A stretch of DNA of 30,843 bases from DAOQTX01 sp035340715 (GTDB lineage: Bacteria > Bacteroidota > Bacteroidia > AKYH767-A > OLB10): positions 1 to 30,843 of the forward strand of contig DAOQTX010000032.1 in assembly GCA_035340715.1 (NCBI GenBank), given 5' to 3'. Every line of letters starts with the position of its first letter. Position 1 is the stretch's first letter. Below the pieces are notes generated by a model, which saw only the letters and a program-made list of their open reading frames with translations, was not told where the DNA came from and did no database searches. Of the stretch, positions 20,760-29,832 are shown one piece after another. Both the position numbers and the translations under genes were made by a program.

Positions 20760-21618
20760 GTAAATGCTTTTTTATTCTTTGCTTTTTCCCTACTCTGCTC
20801 ACTGCAAAAGAAATAGCAAATAGAAGACCGGAACAAACGGTAATCGATCCTGCAATTGAAGTGTTTGTTAAGCTTGCTAAATAGAATCCGGCAAGCGAAA
20901 CAAGAAAACCTATTAGCACACTCATCCATAAAATGGTTTTCAAACTTCCATTCAATAAGTAGATACTTGCCGGTATAACAGATAAAAGCGCTACTACTAA
21001 TATGGCGCCAACAGATTCAAAAGCCACCACTGTAACAATGGAAACCAAACTCATTAAAAGCAGATGCCAAAACCGCGCATTGATACCGAGTGACCGCGCA
21101 AAATCTTCGTTGAAACTACAAAGCTGAAAAGCTTTATAGGCTCTATAAACAATATAGACAACCACAAAAAAAACCACACTGTTGATCAATAATGCACGGG
21201 GAATAAAAATATCTGAACCGAAAGCTATAACATCCAAGGGCACATAGGCAATCTCTCCATACAAAACACAATCTTGATCGAGATCAACTTGGCCGGTATA
21301 AAAACTAATGAGTATAATTCCGATCGAAAACAAAAAAGTAAAAACTACTCCAATACTGGCATCTTCTTTAACCTTTACAGTTTTAGTTAAAACCTCTATA
21401 AATAAAGTGGTAAGAACACCTGTAATCGCTGCACCTAGTAACATAATATAGCTATCGCGACTGCCGGCTATAAGATAGGCAATAACAATTCCGGGTAGTA
21501 CTGAATGAGAAATCGCATCGCCAACCATAGACATTTTTCTAAGCATTAGAAATGTACCTAGTATTGCACAGGATGATGCTATTAACGTGGCAGTGAGTAT
21601 GATGTACAAAGCATCCAT
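20734..21618 (-). CDS. Mn/Zn/Fe ABC transporter permease (TroD-like)
   Basis: This 294-aa protein of the ABC-3 permease family has about eight transmembrane segments. Conserved features include the N-terminal LGTFLMLRKMSMVGDAISHSVLPG and a cytoplasmic loop FNEDFARSLGINARFWHLLLM that contacts the ATPase. It is the last gene of the troABCD-like operon and starts 1 bp from the end of the preceding permease gene (shared base 21618), so translation is probably coupled. It would form a heterodimeric channel with the permease-DtxR fusion. Its 3' end overlaps convergent uvrB by 26 bp. Confidence 0.92.
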   Translation of the reverse strand: MDALYIILTATLIASSCAILGTFLMLRKMSMVGDAISHSVLPGIVIAYLIAGSRDSYIMLLGAAITGVLTTLFIEVLTKTVKVKEDASIGVVFTFLFSIGIILISFYTGQVDLDQDCVLYGEIAYVPLDVIAFGSDIFIPRALLINSVVFFVVVYIVYRAYKAFQLCSFNEDFARSLGINARFWHLLLMSLVSIVTVVAFESVGAILVVALLSVIPASIYLLNGSLKTILWMSVLIGFLVSLAGFYLASLTNTSIAGSITVCSGLLFAISFAVSRVGKKQRIKKHLLIRQSDLS

Positions 21619-22895
21619 TAATAAGGTATAGTTTTATTATGTGGATCCAATTCGGGAAAACCTAAATCCTTTTCAATCAAGCGCTCGATATCTGGTGTGA
21701 TGATATGTTCCATCGATTCGGCATCAGCATGCAAATGGTCGTCCTGTAGATTCAATCTTTTGCTTAGGTATAACTCCCATAGTCTATGTAACCGCACCAC
21801 TCTTTTGCCACTTTCAATACCAAGCTTCGTTAAGTAAAAACAAGATGCGCTACCCAATACCTCTTCTGAATCTAATAGGCGTTTAAATCCTTTAGTGAAT
21901 TCAGTTTCAGAAAAATCTCTTTGATTTAATACCATTGATTTGCTTATTGCTTTAGATCGATCTCCTCCGGTAAGATGATACATGGATTTCAATAGATTTT
22001 CTTTTAGTATTTTAAATTGATTGTCTCTATGTTTTAATCGTCTTGCTATAAGGCCTTTGTGAGGGGCAAAAACAAAACTAAATAATGCAATACAAGTTAA
22101 TACCACTACAATCCATGGTCCTGTGGGCATTGAACTGATACTGTGCGAAACAAATGCCCCAACCCATGCAGCTATAACTCCAAACAAGGCACCTAGCATT
22201 AAAATACTAGAGATTTTAGAAGACCAAAAGCGAGCAGCAGCTGCAGGTGCTATAAGTAAAGCCGACATTAATACTACACCAACCGCTTGAATGCCTGAGG
22301 ATACAGATAAAATGATCATTACAGACAACACAAACTCTAATCGCTTTACCGGCAATCCAATACTTAAAGCATAATCCCGATTAAAACAGATCAGGTTTAA
22401 TTCCTTAAAAAGAACAACTACAGCCAACAGTAAAAACAAAGAAATACTAATAAAGACCAATGCATCAGAAGGAGTAAGAGCGGCTGCTTTTCCAAAAAGA
22501 AACTTATCTAATCCGGCTTGAGAACTATTACCGGTTTTTTGAATGAAAGTTAAAAGCATAATTCCCAAACCGAAAAAAACACTGAGTACAATGGCTATAC
22601 TTGTATCCGACTTAAGTTTACTTTTATTGGGTATATAATTAATCAAATATACCGCCAGCCAACCTGAAACAACGGCAGCAACCAAAAGATGAATGGTACT
22701 CTTACTACCACTAATTAAATAACCTAAACAAATTCCAGGTAATACAGCATGTGCTATTGCATCGCCTACCAGCGATTGCTTTTTAAGAAAAGCATAGGTT
22801 CCAACCAAAGCACTACTCGCTCCGAGCAAAACCGAACCCAGAACCACAAACCAAATATTCGGCTCGCGTAGAAGTAAAAAATCAACAATATTCAT
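21618..22895 (-). CDS. ABC-3 permease fused to a DtxR/MntR-like regulator domain (TroC/YtgCR-like)
   Basis: This 425-aa protein has two parts. Residues 1-280 are an eight-helix metal permease (LKKQSLVGDAIAHAVLPG, FNRDYALSIGLPVKRLEFVL). Residues about 290-425 resemble an almost complete DtxR-family protein: a degenerate winged helix (ENLLKSMYHL ... FTKGFKRLLDSEEV, about 299-360) and a metal-binding/dimerisation domain (RLHRLWELYL, HLHADAESMEHI, DPHNKTIP). Ligand positions by alignment are H370, E374, H389, E393, E396 and H397; Glu rather than Cys at 393 is MntR-like. Chlamydial YtgCR has the same architecture, there cleaved to free the repressor. It overlaps the ATPase gene by 4 bp. Confidence 0.92.
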   Translation of the reverse strand: MNIVDFLLLREPNIWFVVLGSVLLGASSALVGTYAFLKKQSLVGDAIAHAVLPGICLGYLISGSKSTIHLLVAAVVSGWLAVYLINYIPNKSKLKSDTSIAIVLSVFFGLGIMLLTFIQKTGNSSQAGLDKFLFGKAAALTPSDALVFISISLFLLLAVVVLFKELNLICFNRDYALSIGLPVKRLEFVLSVMIILSVSSGIQAVGVVLMSALLIAPAAAARFWSSKISSILMLGALFGVIAAWVGAFVSHSISSMPTGPWIVVVLTCIALFSFVFAPHKGLIARRLKHRDNQFKILKENLLKSMYHLTGGDRSKAISKSMVLNQRDFSETEFTKGFKRLLDSEEVLGSASCFYLTKLGIESGKRVVRLHRLWELYLSKRLNLQDDHLHADAESMEHIITPDIERLIEKDLGFPELDPHNKTIPY

Positions 22896-23680
22896 CGGTC
22901 TTCTTTCATCCCTTTCTCCCGAACGGGGAATTGATGCTTTTCAATTTCATCTCCAAGTTTTTGTAGAATGCTTAAACTACCACCGTAAGCTTGAGAAAGA
23001 TATTCTTGCGTTAAAACTTCTTCTGTCTTACCACTTTTGATCAATCTCGTATTCAGTAAAACAATCCAATCAAAATAATTGCGAGCTGTTTCTATGTCAT
23101 GGTGAATGATCACTACGGTTTTTCCTTTTTTCTTCAACTGATTCATAATTTCAAGTAACGCAGACTCAGTAGTAGCATCCACACCGGCAAAAGGTTCGTC
23201 CATCAAATACAAATCGGCTTCACGTGCAAGTGCCCTCGCCAATAAAACTCTTTGTTGTTGACCACCAGAAAGTTGAGAAATCTGTCGTTTTCCATAAGAC
23301 GTAAGTTGAACTTGTTCTAAAGCTTGTAGAGCCAAGCGCTTGTCCTCAGATTTCAATGGCCTAAACAAATTCTCCCTTTTATATCGTCCCATCAAAACAA
23401 CTTCGTAAACACTCGCAGGAAAATCCCAATCGATACTTTCTCTTTGAGGGACATACGCTACTCTTTGTCGAACTTGATCTAATGAACTATCAAAAATTTT
23501 AATGTGTCCACTTACCGGCTCTATTAAGTTCATTATGCTTTTCATAAGAGTAGATTTGCCTGAACCATTCGGACCAAGAATTCCAATCAATTGTCCTTCG
23601 GGAATTTTGAAATCAATATCCCATAAAACCGGTTTGCCTGTATATGTGGCGGTAAGATTATGCGCCTCAATAGCTGCCAT
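22892..23680 (-). CDS. Mn/Zn/Fe ABC transporter ATPase (TroB/MntB-like)
   Basis: This is a 262-aa nucleotide-binding subunit: Walker A GPNGSGKS (36-43), Q-loop PQRESIDWDFP (79-88), signature LSGGQ (137-141), Walker B LYLMDEPF (157-164) and H-loop IIHHD. The Q-loop segment IDWDFPASVYEVVLMGRY is typical of the manganese/iron branch of this family. It powers import by the two permeases encoded downstream. It starts 4 bp after the binding-protein gene and overlaps the next gene by 4 bp, so the operon is tightly coupled. Confidence 0.94.
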   Translation of the reverse strand: MAAIEAHNLTATYTGKPVLWDIDFKIPEGQLIGILGPNGSGKSTLMKSIMNLIEPVSGHIKIFDSSLDQVRQRVAYVPQRESIDWDFPASVYEVVLMGRYKRENLFRPLKSEDKRLALQALEQVQLTSYGKRQISQLSGGQQQRVLLARALAREADLYLMDEPFAGVDATTESALLEIMNQLKKKGKTVVIIHHDIETARNYFDWIVLLNTRLIKSGKTEEVLTQEYLSQAYGGSLSILQKLGDEIEKHQFPVREKGMKEDR

Positions 23681-23684
23681 TTTA

Positions 23685-24605
23685 TTATTTTAATGCATTT
23701 ACAATTGTGCTAACATTGTGCTGAACCATGCCTTTGTATGTTCCTTCATTGGTTCCTTTATCTCCCATCGCATCCGAATATAGCGTTCCTCCTATTATTA
23801 CATTATGGCCTTTTGCCTTACATCCTTCTATCACTGCTTCAATTGACTTCTTTGGCACAGAACTTTCCACAAAAATAGCTTTGATTTTGTTTTCTGTTAC
23901 ATGATTAACCAACGTTGTAATATCTTTCAATCCAAACTCCGCTAATGTAGAGATGCCTTGCAAACCTTCAACACGGACATCATAAGCTCTTCCAAAATAT
24001 TCAAATGCATCATGAGCAGTAATTAAAATTCGCTGCTCTTTAGGTATCTCAGAAATTCGTTGAGCTGTTTCAGAATGCAATTCTCTTAACGAAGTAGCAT
24101 ATGCTTTTGCATTATCTTTAAATATCAATGCATTCCTAGTATCGATCTTTCCTAAATGATCTCCGAGATCAATAATCAAATGGCTCCATAATTCAACATC
24201 GAACCAAACATGAGGATCATGAACACCATGAACAGAGTCGGCCAAAATCAATGAATGCTTTGAGTTGTCTTCCACCATTGCCAGAGTAGGCTTTTGGTTT
24301 GACATTTTTTCAAAAATATCTACCATTTTTCCCTCCAAGTGCAAGCCATTGTAAACAACAATATCGGCACTTCTTATCAAATTGAGATCATCTAAACTTG
24401 GCTTATAAAGATGAGGATCAATTCCCGGCCCCATTAGTGAAGTTACGTCTACAAGTGTATCACAAATGTTTTTAATGGCATCTTCGATCATTCCGGTTGT
24501 GCATACTATTTTTAATTTAGAAGAAGTATCTTTCGAAACAGGATCAGTACAGGCTCCAAGAGCCATCATCAGAATAAATGCAATGTATTTTAAAATTCTA
24601 TTCAT
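23685..24605 (-). CDS. Metal-binding lipoprotein of ABC importer (TroA/ZnuA family)
   Basis: This 306-aa cluster A-I solute-binding protein is lipidated at C19 (lipobox ALGAC). Metal ligands read H65 (GIDPHLYKP), H132 (HDPHVWFD), H198 (ITAHDAFEYF) and D278 (LYSDAMGD), matching the H-H-H-D set of TroA in position. This set binds Zn or Mn. The His-rich loop typical of dedicated zinc proteins is absent, and the operon's MntR-like domain favours manganese. It is the first gene of the operon. A near-consensus -7 (TATCTTTA) and a DtxR-box-like palindrome lie upstream. Confidence 0.93.
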   Translation of the reverse strand: MNRILKYIAFILMMALGACTDPVSKDTSSKLKIVCTTGMIEDAIKNICDTLVDVTSLMGPGIDPHLYKPSLDDLNLIRSADIVVYNGLHLEGKMVDIFEKMSNQKPTLAMVEDNSKHSLILADSVHGVHDPHVWFDVELWSHLIIDLGDHLGKIDTRNALIFKDNAKAYATSLRELHSETAQRISEIPKEQRILITAHDAFEYFGRAYDVRVEGLQGISTLAEFGLKDITTLVNHVTENKIKAIFVESSVPKKSIEAVIEGCKAKGHNVIIGGTLYSDAMGDKGTNEGTYKGMVQHNVSTIVNALK

Positions 24606-24651
24606 CGTTTTTTTGTAAAGATACTATTATTTTTATAAATCTAATATTATT

Positions 24652-24667
24652 TTTAGACTTATCTAAA
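24652..24667. promoter_or_regulatory. DtxR/MntR-box-like palindrome between troA-like and yfcE-like genes
   Basis: TTTAGA-CTTA-TCTAAA is a perfect 6-bp inverted repeat in the short divergent region. Its TTTAG...CTAAA arms resemble DtxR-family operators of the TTTAGG...CCTAAA type. It lies about 50 bp from the troA-like start and 3 bp before the phosphodiesterase ATG. Confidence 0.45.
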
Positions 24668-24669
24668 TT

Positions 24670-25173
24670 ATGAAAATATTAATCTTTGGAGACACCCATT
24701 CGCATTTAGATGAGAGCTTATTACCTTGGATGGAAAAGGCAGATGAAATTTGGCATACAGGAGATATTGGAAATTCTGATTTAGCTTTGAAGTTAAGCAC
24801 ATATAAAACCTTTCGTGCGGTTTATGGTAATATAGATGGGGCTTTAATTCGAAAGATGTTTCCAAAAGAAATACTATTTCAATTGGAAGGCTTCAATATT
24901 TTTATGACACATATTGGGGGATATCCAGGAAAATACTCGACTGGTATAAAAGAAAAGCTTATCCACTTTAAACCCGATATTTTTATCTGTGGACATTCAC
25001 ATATACTTAAAGTAATGCGCGATGAAAATCTATATAATTTATTATACCTAAACCCTGGAGCAATGGGTAAAGAAGGATTTCATCTAGTAAAAACAGCCCT
25101 TTGGCTAGAGATAGAAAACAAAAAAATAAAATCGCTGGAAGTAATTGAATTCGGAAAGAGAGGTGAATTATAA
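24670..25173 (+). CDS. YfcE/MJ0936-family metallophosphodiesterase
   Basis: This 167-aa calcineurin-like phosphoesterase has metal-site motifs GDTHS (7-11), GDIG (at about 36-39), YGNID (at about 58-62; most relatives have GNCD or GNHD), THIGG and CGHSH. The length matches the short YfcE family, whose members hydrolyse phosphodiesters with Mn or Ni. The physiological substrate is unknown. It is divergent from the metal-importer operon and shares the candidate metal-responsive palindrome, which would fit a manganese-dependent enzyme. Its stop codon abuts the stop of the DUF4293 gene with no gap. Confidence 0.9.
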   Translation: MKILIFGDTHSHLDESLLPWMEKADEIWHTGDIGNSDLALKLSTYKTFRAVYGNIDGALIRKMFPKEILFQLEGFNIFMTHIGGYPGKYSTGIKEKLIHFKPDIFICGHSHILKVMRDENLYNLLYLNPGAMGKEGFHLVKTALWLEIENKKIKSLEVIEFGKRGEL

Positions 25174-25632
25174 TCAACGCAATCGATCGGCAGCACGGAC
25201 TAAGTTTTCATCTCTTCGAATAAACACTGATGCGAAAAACAAAAGCAGTAAGGAAAGCATAGGAAAATAAATTCCTAGTTTATAATTTATTTCAGTAGCA
25301 TCTTGGTTATATCCAAAAAGTAAAAATAAAATAAGACATAAATAAATCAACACTGTGAATCGAGTGATTCGATATTGAGCATTTCTATTCTTGTAACCAA
25401 ACAAAGCAAAGACACTTAAAAAAATGCCCAAACATAAGAATGAAACGATCAGATAATTCCCTTTCACTTCTACTACTCCATTAATATCAGTAATAATTCT
25501 GTGGTAATATGAAATTATGGTAGTGGCATTGGGTTCTGTTGGAACATAGATTACTGAATATGGAAAAAGTAATGCAACAACTGAACTTATAATTGCGACT
25601 AATATGAAAATACTTTGTACACGTTGTATCAT
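25174..25632 (-). CDS. DUF4293 family membrane protein
   Basis: This 152-aa protein starts with the MIQRVQSIFIL typical of DUF4293 proteins, a family known to me only from Bacteroidota. Four transmembrane segments are visible (about 7-27, 50-75, 85-110, 120-142), and the loop after helix 1 should lie outside. Function is unknown. In Bacteroidota it often lies next to rho, and rho is the next gene here (divergent), which supports the call. Confidence 0.85.
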   Translation of the reverse strand: MIQRVQSIFILVAIISSVVALLFPYSVIYVPTEPNATTIISYYHRIITDINGVVEVKGNYLIVSFLCLGIFLSVFALFGYKNRNAQYRITRFTVLIYLCLILFLLFGYNQDATEINYKLGIYFPMLSLLLLFFASVFIRRDENLVRAADRLR

Positions 25633-25745
25633 AATTCAAAAAAGTTGACTGCAAATATGGTACTTAATATAGAATGCCGATATAGATTGTTAAGAAATCT
25701 GTTAAAAAAGTTTGTTTGACATCTAATTTAGTTATATACTTGCCC

Positions 25746-25753
25746 TATATTTG
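25746..25753 (+). promoter_or_regulatory. Candidate rho promoter with long leader
   Basis: TATATTTG matches TAnnTTTG and implies a leader of about 135 nt before the rho ATG at 25895. A long leader is compatible with rho autoregulation, but no clear attenuator is visible. Confidence 0.4.
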
Positions 25754-25894
25754 ATTCCGTTTTCAAGGGAACTTTTTCAATAATCGAATATTTCACATTT
25801 CATTTATTAAACTAGTATTCAACTACAATAAGACTATTCTATTCTTTATAATACAATTGGGTTAATCAAACCACCTATTTCAACATATTAAATA

Positions 25895-27511
25895 ATGTAT
25901 CATCAAAATGATTTGCGTGTTATGCTCATTTCTGAGTTGCGCGATATAGCTGAGAAACTAAATATCTCAGACATTGGATCACTTAAGAAACAAGATCTCA
26001 TTAATGGGATTCTCGATATTCAAGCAGATAAACCCGACCTAATAGCAAATATTAAAACACCTAAAACAGAAGTTATGGCAGTGGAAGAAAAAACTGAATC
26101 TAAGAGCAACAATTCTGGAAGCAAAAGCCGAAGAGCTCGCATCAAACCAAATGAAAATGATAATGGAAGATCTTCAGATTCTCGTCCTAAAGATGAGGAA
26201 GAAGAAAAAGTAGCAGCAAAATCAACCGCTGTTGAATCCGATGATGCAGATTCCGAAGAGTCAAATGACGCAGATTCTGAAGAATCAAATGAAACGGTTG
26301 AAAATGTTGATGATACCGAAAAGATTGATCAGCGAAAAGATCGAAATCCCGGAGTTGATCATCAAGAGAAGAGAAGCTACGAAAGCAATGTAGATCTTTC
26401 TAACATTATTATAAGTGAAGGTGTCTTAGAAATAATGCCCGATGGGTATGGATTCTTAAGATCTTCCGATTACAATTATCTGGCTTCACCAGACGACATT
26501 TATGTTTCACAATCGCAAATAAAACTATTTGGTCTTCGCACCGGTGATACGGTTAGTGGAGTTATTCGACCTCCAAAAGAAGGTGAAAAATATTTTCCAT
26601 TAATTAAGGTTGAAAATATCAATGGTCAGGAACCTTCCATCGTTCGCGATCGTGTTCCTTTCGATTACCTCACTCCTCTTTTCCCATTTGAAAAGTTAAA
26701 TCTATCGGATGGAATTTCTGATTACAGTTCAAGAGTTATGGACTTGTTTACTCCTATTGGGAAAGGTCAAAGAGGACTAATCGTTGCTCAACCCAAAACA
26801 GGTAAAACCATGTTGTTGAAACAAGTTGCTAATGCAATAGCCGCGAATCATCCTGAGGTTTATCTAATCATATTATTGATTGATGAAAGACCTGAGGAGG
26901 TTACCGATATGGCCAGAAGCGTAAAAGCAGAAGTTGTAGCTTCGACATTTGATGAACCAGCGGAAAGACACGTTAAAATTGCCAATATCGTATTGGAAAA
27001 ATCGAAGCGCTTGGTTGAATGTGGTCACGATGTAGTTATTCTTTTGGATTCAATTACGAGACTGGCCAGAGCCTATAATACCGTTGCTCCTGCATCGGGC
27101 AAAGTTCTTACCGGAGGTGTGGATGCAAACGCACTACATAAACCAAAACGATTCTTTGGTTCGGCAAGAAAAATTGAAGACGGAGGCTCCTTAACCATCA
27201 TCGCCACTGCTCTTACTGAAACCGGTTCACGAATGGATGAAGTTATTTTTGAAGAGTTTAAAGGAACCGGAAATATGGAACTTCAACTGGATCGTAAACT
27301 ATCGAATAAACGAATCTTCCCTGCAATTGATTTGGTTGCTTCATCTACACGAAGAGAAGATTTATTGCTCGACAAAGAAATGCTTCAAAGAATGTGGATA
27401 TTAAGAAATCATTTGGCTGATATGAATCCAATTGAAGCAATGGAATTTTTGTTAGGACAAATGAGAGGCACCAAGTCCAATGAAGAGTTTCTAATTTCTA
27501 TGAACTCGTAA
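25895..27511 (+). CDS. rho: Transcription termination factor Rho with acidic disordered insertion
   Basis: This is 538 aa, compared with about 420 in E. coli. The N-terminal Rho_N helix-extended-loop-helix domain spans about 1-45 (LRDIAEKLNISDIGSLKKQDLI). Then a low-complexity insertion of about 115 residues (about 52-165) is rich in D, E, S, K and N, with the duplicated block DADSEESN. The RNA-binding cold-shock-like domain starts at about 170 (GVLEIMPDGYGFLRS). The hexameric helicase core follows: Walker A QPKTGKT (299-305), Walker B VVILLDS, Q-loop and R-loop regions all conserved. Insertions of this type are known from Bacteroides Rho. The 3' end overlaps convergent mpl by 14 bp. Confidence 0.97.
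   Translation: MYHQNDLRVMLISELRDIAEKLNISDIGSLKKQDLINGILDIQADKPDLIANIKTPKTEVMAVEEKTESKSNNSGSKSRRARIKPNENDNGRSSDSRPKDEEEEKVAAKSTAVESDDADSEESNDADSEESNETVENVDDTEKIDQRKDRNPGVDHQEKRSYESNVDLSNIIISEGVLEIMPDGYGFLRSSDYNYLASPDDIYVSQSQIKLFGLRTGDTVSGVIRPPKEGEKYFPLIKVENINGQEPSIVRDRVPFDYLTPLFPFEKLNLSDGISDYSSRVMDLFTPIGKGQRGLIVAQPKTGKTMLLKQVANAIAANHPEVYLIILLIDERPEEVTDMARSVKAEVVASTFDEPAERHVKIANIVLEKSKRLVECGHDVVILLDSITRLARAYNTVAPASGKVLTGGVDANALHKPKRFFGSARKIEDGGSLTIIATALTETGSRMDEVIFEEFKGTGNMELQLDRKLSNKRIFPAIDLVASSTRREDLLLDKEMLQRMWILRNHLADMNPIEAMEFLLGQMRGTKSNEEFLISMNS
26243..26290 (+). repeat. Tandem 24-bp duplication in the Rho insertion
   Basis: Two adjacent in-frame 24-bp units (26243-26266 and 26267-26290) encode DDADSEES-type repeats. 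They differ at a few third positions, so the duplication is not very recent. It can change the insertion length by slippage. Confidence 0.75.
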
Positions 27512-28889
27512 TTTCTTGCTCATCTAAAGCATTGATGCGATGAATGATGGATTGAATATTTAATCCATCAAAAGTACCTGAACTCATCAACAACAAAACT
27601 GTATTTTGAAAATCAAGTTGATCGATAAACTGTTGAACCTCATTTCCACTGTCTTTTACTATGATCGTAGTATTGGCAAACGCTTCTTGAACATCAGATT
27701 TCTCTAGGGGTGGCAACTTTTTGTGCTTTAAGGTTTCTTGATTAAAATATACAAGCGCCTGATCACAAGCATTCATGGTACCGGCATATTGATTAAGAAA
27801 ATCTTTATTCAAACTACTAAATGTATGTAGTTCAAACAATGCAATTAATGTGTGCGAAGGATACTGATTACGTACAGATTGAAGTGTAGCCTGTACTTTT
27901 GATGGAGAATGAGCAAAGTCACGAAACAAAAAACAGCCTTGTTTCTGAACCAACAATTCAAGCCTTCTGGCTGCTCCTTTAAATGAAGTGATGGCCTTAA
28001 TAATCCTATCTTTTGAAATTCCTAATGAGCTACAAACATGATAAGCAGCGGAGAAATTATATAAGTTATGCTCTCCAAAAAACTTCAAAGGTATTGGGTT
28101 ACCATTGCTATCATTTATTACGGTTATTCCATTTTCAATCGTATGACTGAAAAAAGAATACGGAATCAACTTTAAAAACTCTGCGGTAGATTGACCTACT
28201 AAATTCCTTACCTCAATATCATCCTGATTATAAATTAAAATTCCTTTTTGATCATTGGTAGCTTCTATAAATATCTTAAACTGTTCCCGATAAAGTTCCA
28301 TTGTAGGAAAAACATTGATGTGGTCGTGTGCAATTCCTGATAATACTGAAATATGAGGATGATATAAATGGAACTTAGGTCTTCTGTCAATTGGGCTGCT
28401 TAAATATTCATCTCCTTCCAATATGATCAAAGGCGCGTCACTTAATTGAACCATAGTATCAAATCCATCGAGCTTTGATCCAACCATAAAATCAAAATCA
28501 ACATTGCATTCTTTTAATATGTGCATAATCATGGAGGTAATTGTTGTTTTACCATGACTACCTCCAACTACAACTCTTTGTTTGTTTTTTGAATGATTGT
28601 ATAGAAATTCAGGAAAACTGTATACCGGCAAAGAAAGGGCTTGTGCTTTTATCAATTCAGGATTGTCTATTCTTGCATGCATACCAAGAATTATGCAATC
28701 AATACTTTCATCAACTCTGGCATCGTTCCATCCCATTGATTGAGGCAATAAATTAGCCGCTTTCAATCTTGACTTTGAAGGCTCATTGATTTCATCGTCT
28801 GAGCCGCTCACTACATGACCAATGGATTGTAATGCAAGTGCCAAATTATGCATCACTGCTCCACCAATGGCTATTAAATGTACTCTCAT
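27498..28889 (-). CDS. mpl: Mpl: UDP-MurNAc:tripeptide ligase (peptidoglycan recycling)
   Basis: This is 463 aa with the start at 28889 (MRVHLIAIGGAVMHNLA, the usual Mpl N-terminus); 18 further upstream codons lack family support. It ligates recycled L-Ala-gamma-D-Glu-meso-DAP to UDP-MurNAc. Visible features: the N-terminal nucleotide-binding segment, GSHGKTT (ATP-binding loop), EGDEY, SGIAHDHINVFP and DFAHSPSK. A near-consensus -7 (TATCTTTA, 28912-28905) lies upstream. MurC is the alternative Mur ligase, but the IAIGGAVMHNLA start and DEINEPSKS segment favour Mpl. The 3' end overlaps rho by 14 bp, convergent. Confidence 0.93.
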   Translation of the reverse strand: MRVHLIAIGGAVMHNLALALQSIGHVVSGSDDEINEPSKSRLKAANLLPQSMGWNDARVDESIDCIILGMHARIDNPELIKAQALSLPVYSFPEFLYNHSKNKQRVVVGGSHGKTTITSMIMHILKECNVDFDFMVGSKLDGFDTMVQLSDAPLIILEGDEYLSSPIDRRPKFHLYHPHISVLSGIAHDHINVFPTMELYREQFKIFIEATNDQKGILIYNQDDIEVRNLVGQSTAEFLKLIPYSFFSHTIENGITVINDSNGNPIPLKFFGEHNLYNFSAAYHVCSSLGISKDRIIKAITSFKGAARRLELLVQKQGCFLFRDFAHSPSKVQATLQSVRNQYPSHTLIALFELHTFSSLNKDFLNQYAGTMNACDQALVYFNQETLKHKKLPPLEKSDVQEAFANTTIIVKDSGNEVQQFIDQLDFQNTVLLLMSSGTFDGLNIQSIIHRINALDEQEITSS

Positions 28890-28991
28890 GAAATTGTGTT
28901 TCTTTAAAGATATTAATAAGATTTTGAGTAATATTTTAAACACTAAAAAGATTTCAACTATAATAATTTATTTTTATGCAAAAGAATCGCT

Positions 28992-29831
28992 ATGAAACTA
29001 CACACAATTAATACCGGAAATTTTAAGTTGGACGGTGGAGCCATGTTTGGAGTTGTTCCAAAAAGCATCTGGAATGAACTTAACCCTGCCGATGATAATA
29101 ATATGTGCTCATGGGCTTTGCGATGCCTACTGATTGAGGATGAAGACAAATTAATTTTAGTGGATAACGGAATCGGAGACAAACAAAATCCAAAATTCTT
29201 TTCACATTACTTTTTGCATGGGAATGATTCCTTAGATCAATCGCTTGCATCATGCGGATTTTCAAAAGATGATATCACCGATGTTTTACTCACTCATTTA
29301 CATTTTGATCATTGCGGAGGCAGCATATATTTTGACAAAGAGAAGAATTTATATCTTCCTTCTTTTAAAAACGCTACCTACTGGAGTTGTGAAAAGCACT
29401 GGAAATGGGCGACTGAACCAAACAGAAGAGAAAAAGCAAGTTTTTTGAAAGAGAATATTCTACCCATTAAAGAAAGTGGGCAACTAAAATTTGTTGAAAA
29501 TGAAAACGAATTATTCAATGGAATTCATTGCAAGTTTGTATACGGACATACAGAAGCAATGATGATACCTCATATTCAATATAAAAATAATGTGGTGGTT
29601 TTTATGGCTGATCTTTTGCCTAGCGCAGCTCATATTCCAATTCCATACGTTATGGCCTATGATGTGCGGCCATTAGATTCACTTAATGAAAAAGAATCTT
29701 TTTTAAACGAAGCTTGTAACAACAATTATATCTTGTTTTTCGAACACGATCCTAGCTACGAATGTTGCACTTTAAAAGCTACAGACAGAGGAGTTCGTCC
29801 TGATCGATACTTCAAGTTATCAGAGTTATAG
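28992..29831 (+). CDS. MBL-fold metallo-hydrolase
   Basis: This 279-aa metallo-beta-lactamase-fold enzyme has a dinuclear metal site: THLHFDHCGG (H102, H104, D106, H107), GHTEAM (H186), ADLLP (D207) and EHDP (H252). The segment arrangement resembles the lactonase/glyoxalase-like branch, which includes quorum-quenching lactonases, but the substrate cannot be read from sequence. No signal peptide, so it should be cytoplasmic. It is divergent from mpl and converges on the ComEC-like gene with a 1-bp gap. Confidence 0.88.
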   Translation: MKLHTINTGNFKLDGGAMFGVVPKSIWNELNPADDNNMCSWALRCLLIEDEDKLILVDNGIGDKQNPKFFSHYFLHGNDSLDQSLASCGFSKDDITDVLLTHLHFDHCGGSIYFDKEKNLYLPSFKNATYWSCEKHWKWATEPNRREKASFLKENILPIKESGQLKFVENENELFNGIHCKFVYGHTEAMMIPHIQYKNNVVVFMADLLPSAAHIPIPYVMAYDVRPLDSLNEKESFLNEACNNNYILFFEHDPSYECCTLKATDRGVRPDRYFKLSEL

Positions 29832-29832
29832 A

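Noticed and set aside
25746..25894. Attenuator or riboswitch in the rho leader
   Set aside because: Only a weak TTCC/GGAA stem was found and no known riboswitch pattern; evidence is insufficient.
28890..28943. 18-codon upstream extension of Mpl
   Set aside because: MRVHLIAIGG is the conserved start, and the near-consensus -7 element lies inside the extension.
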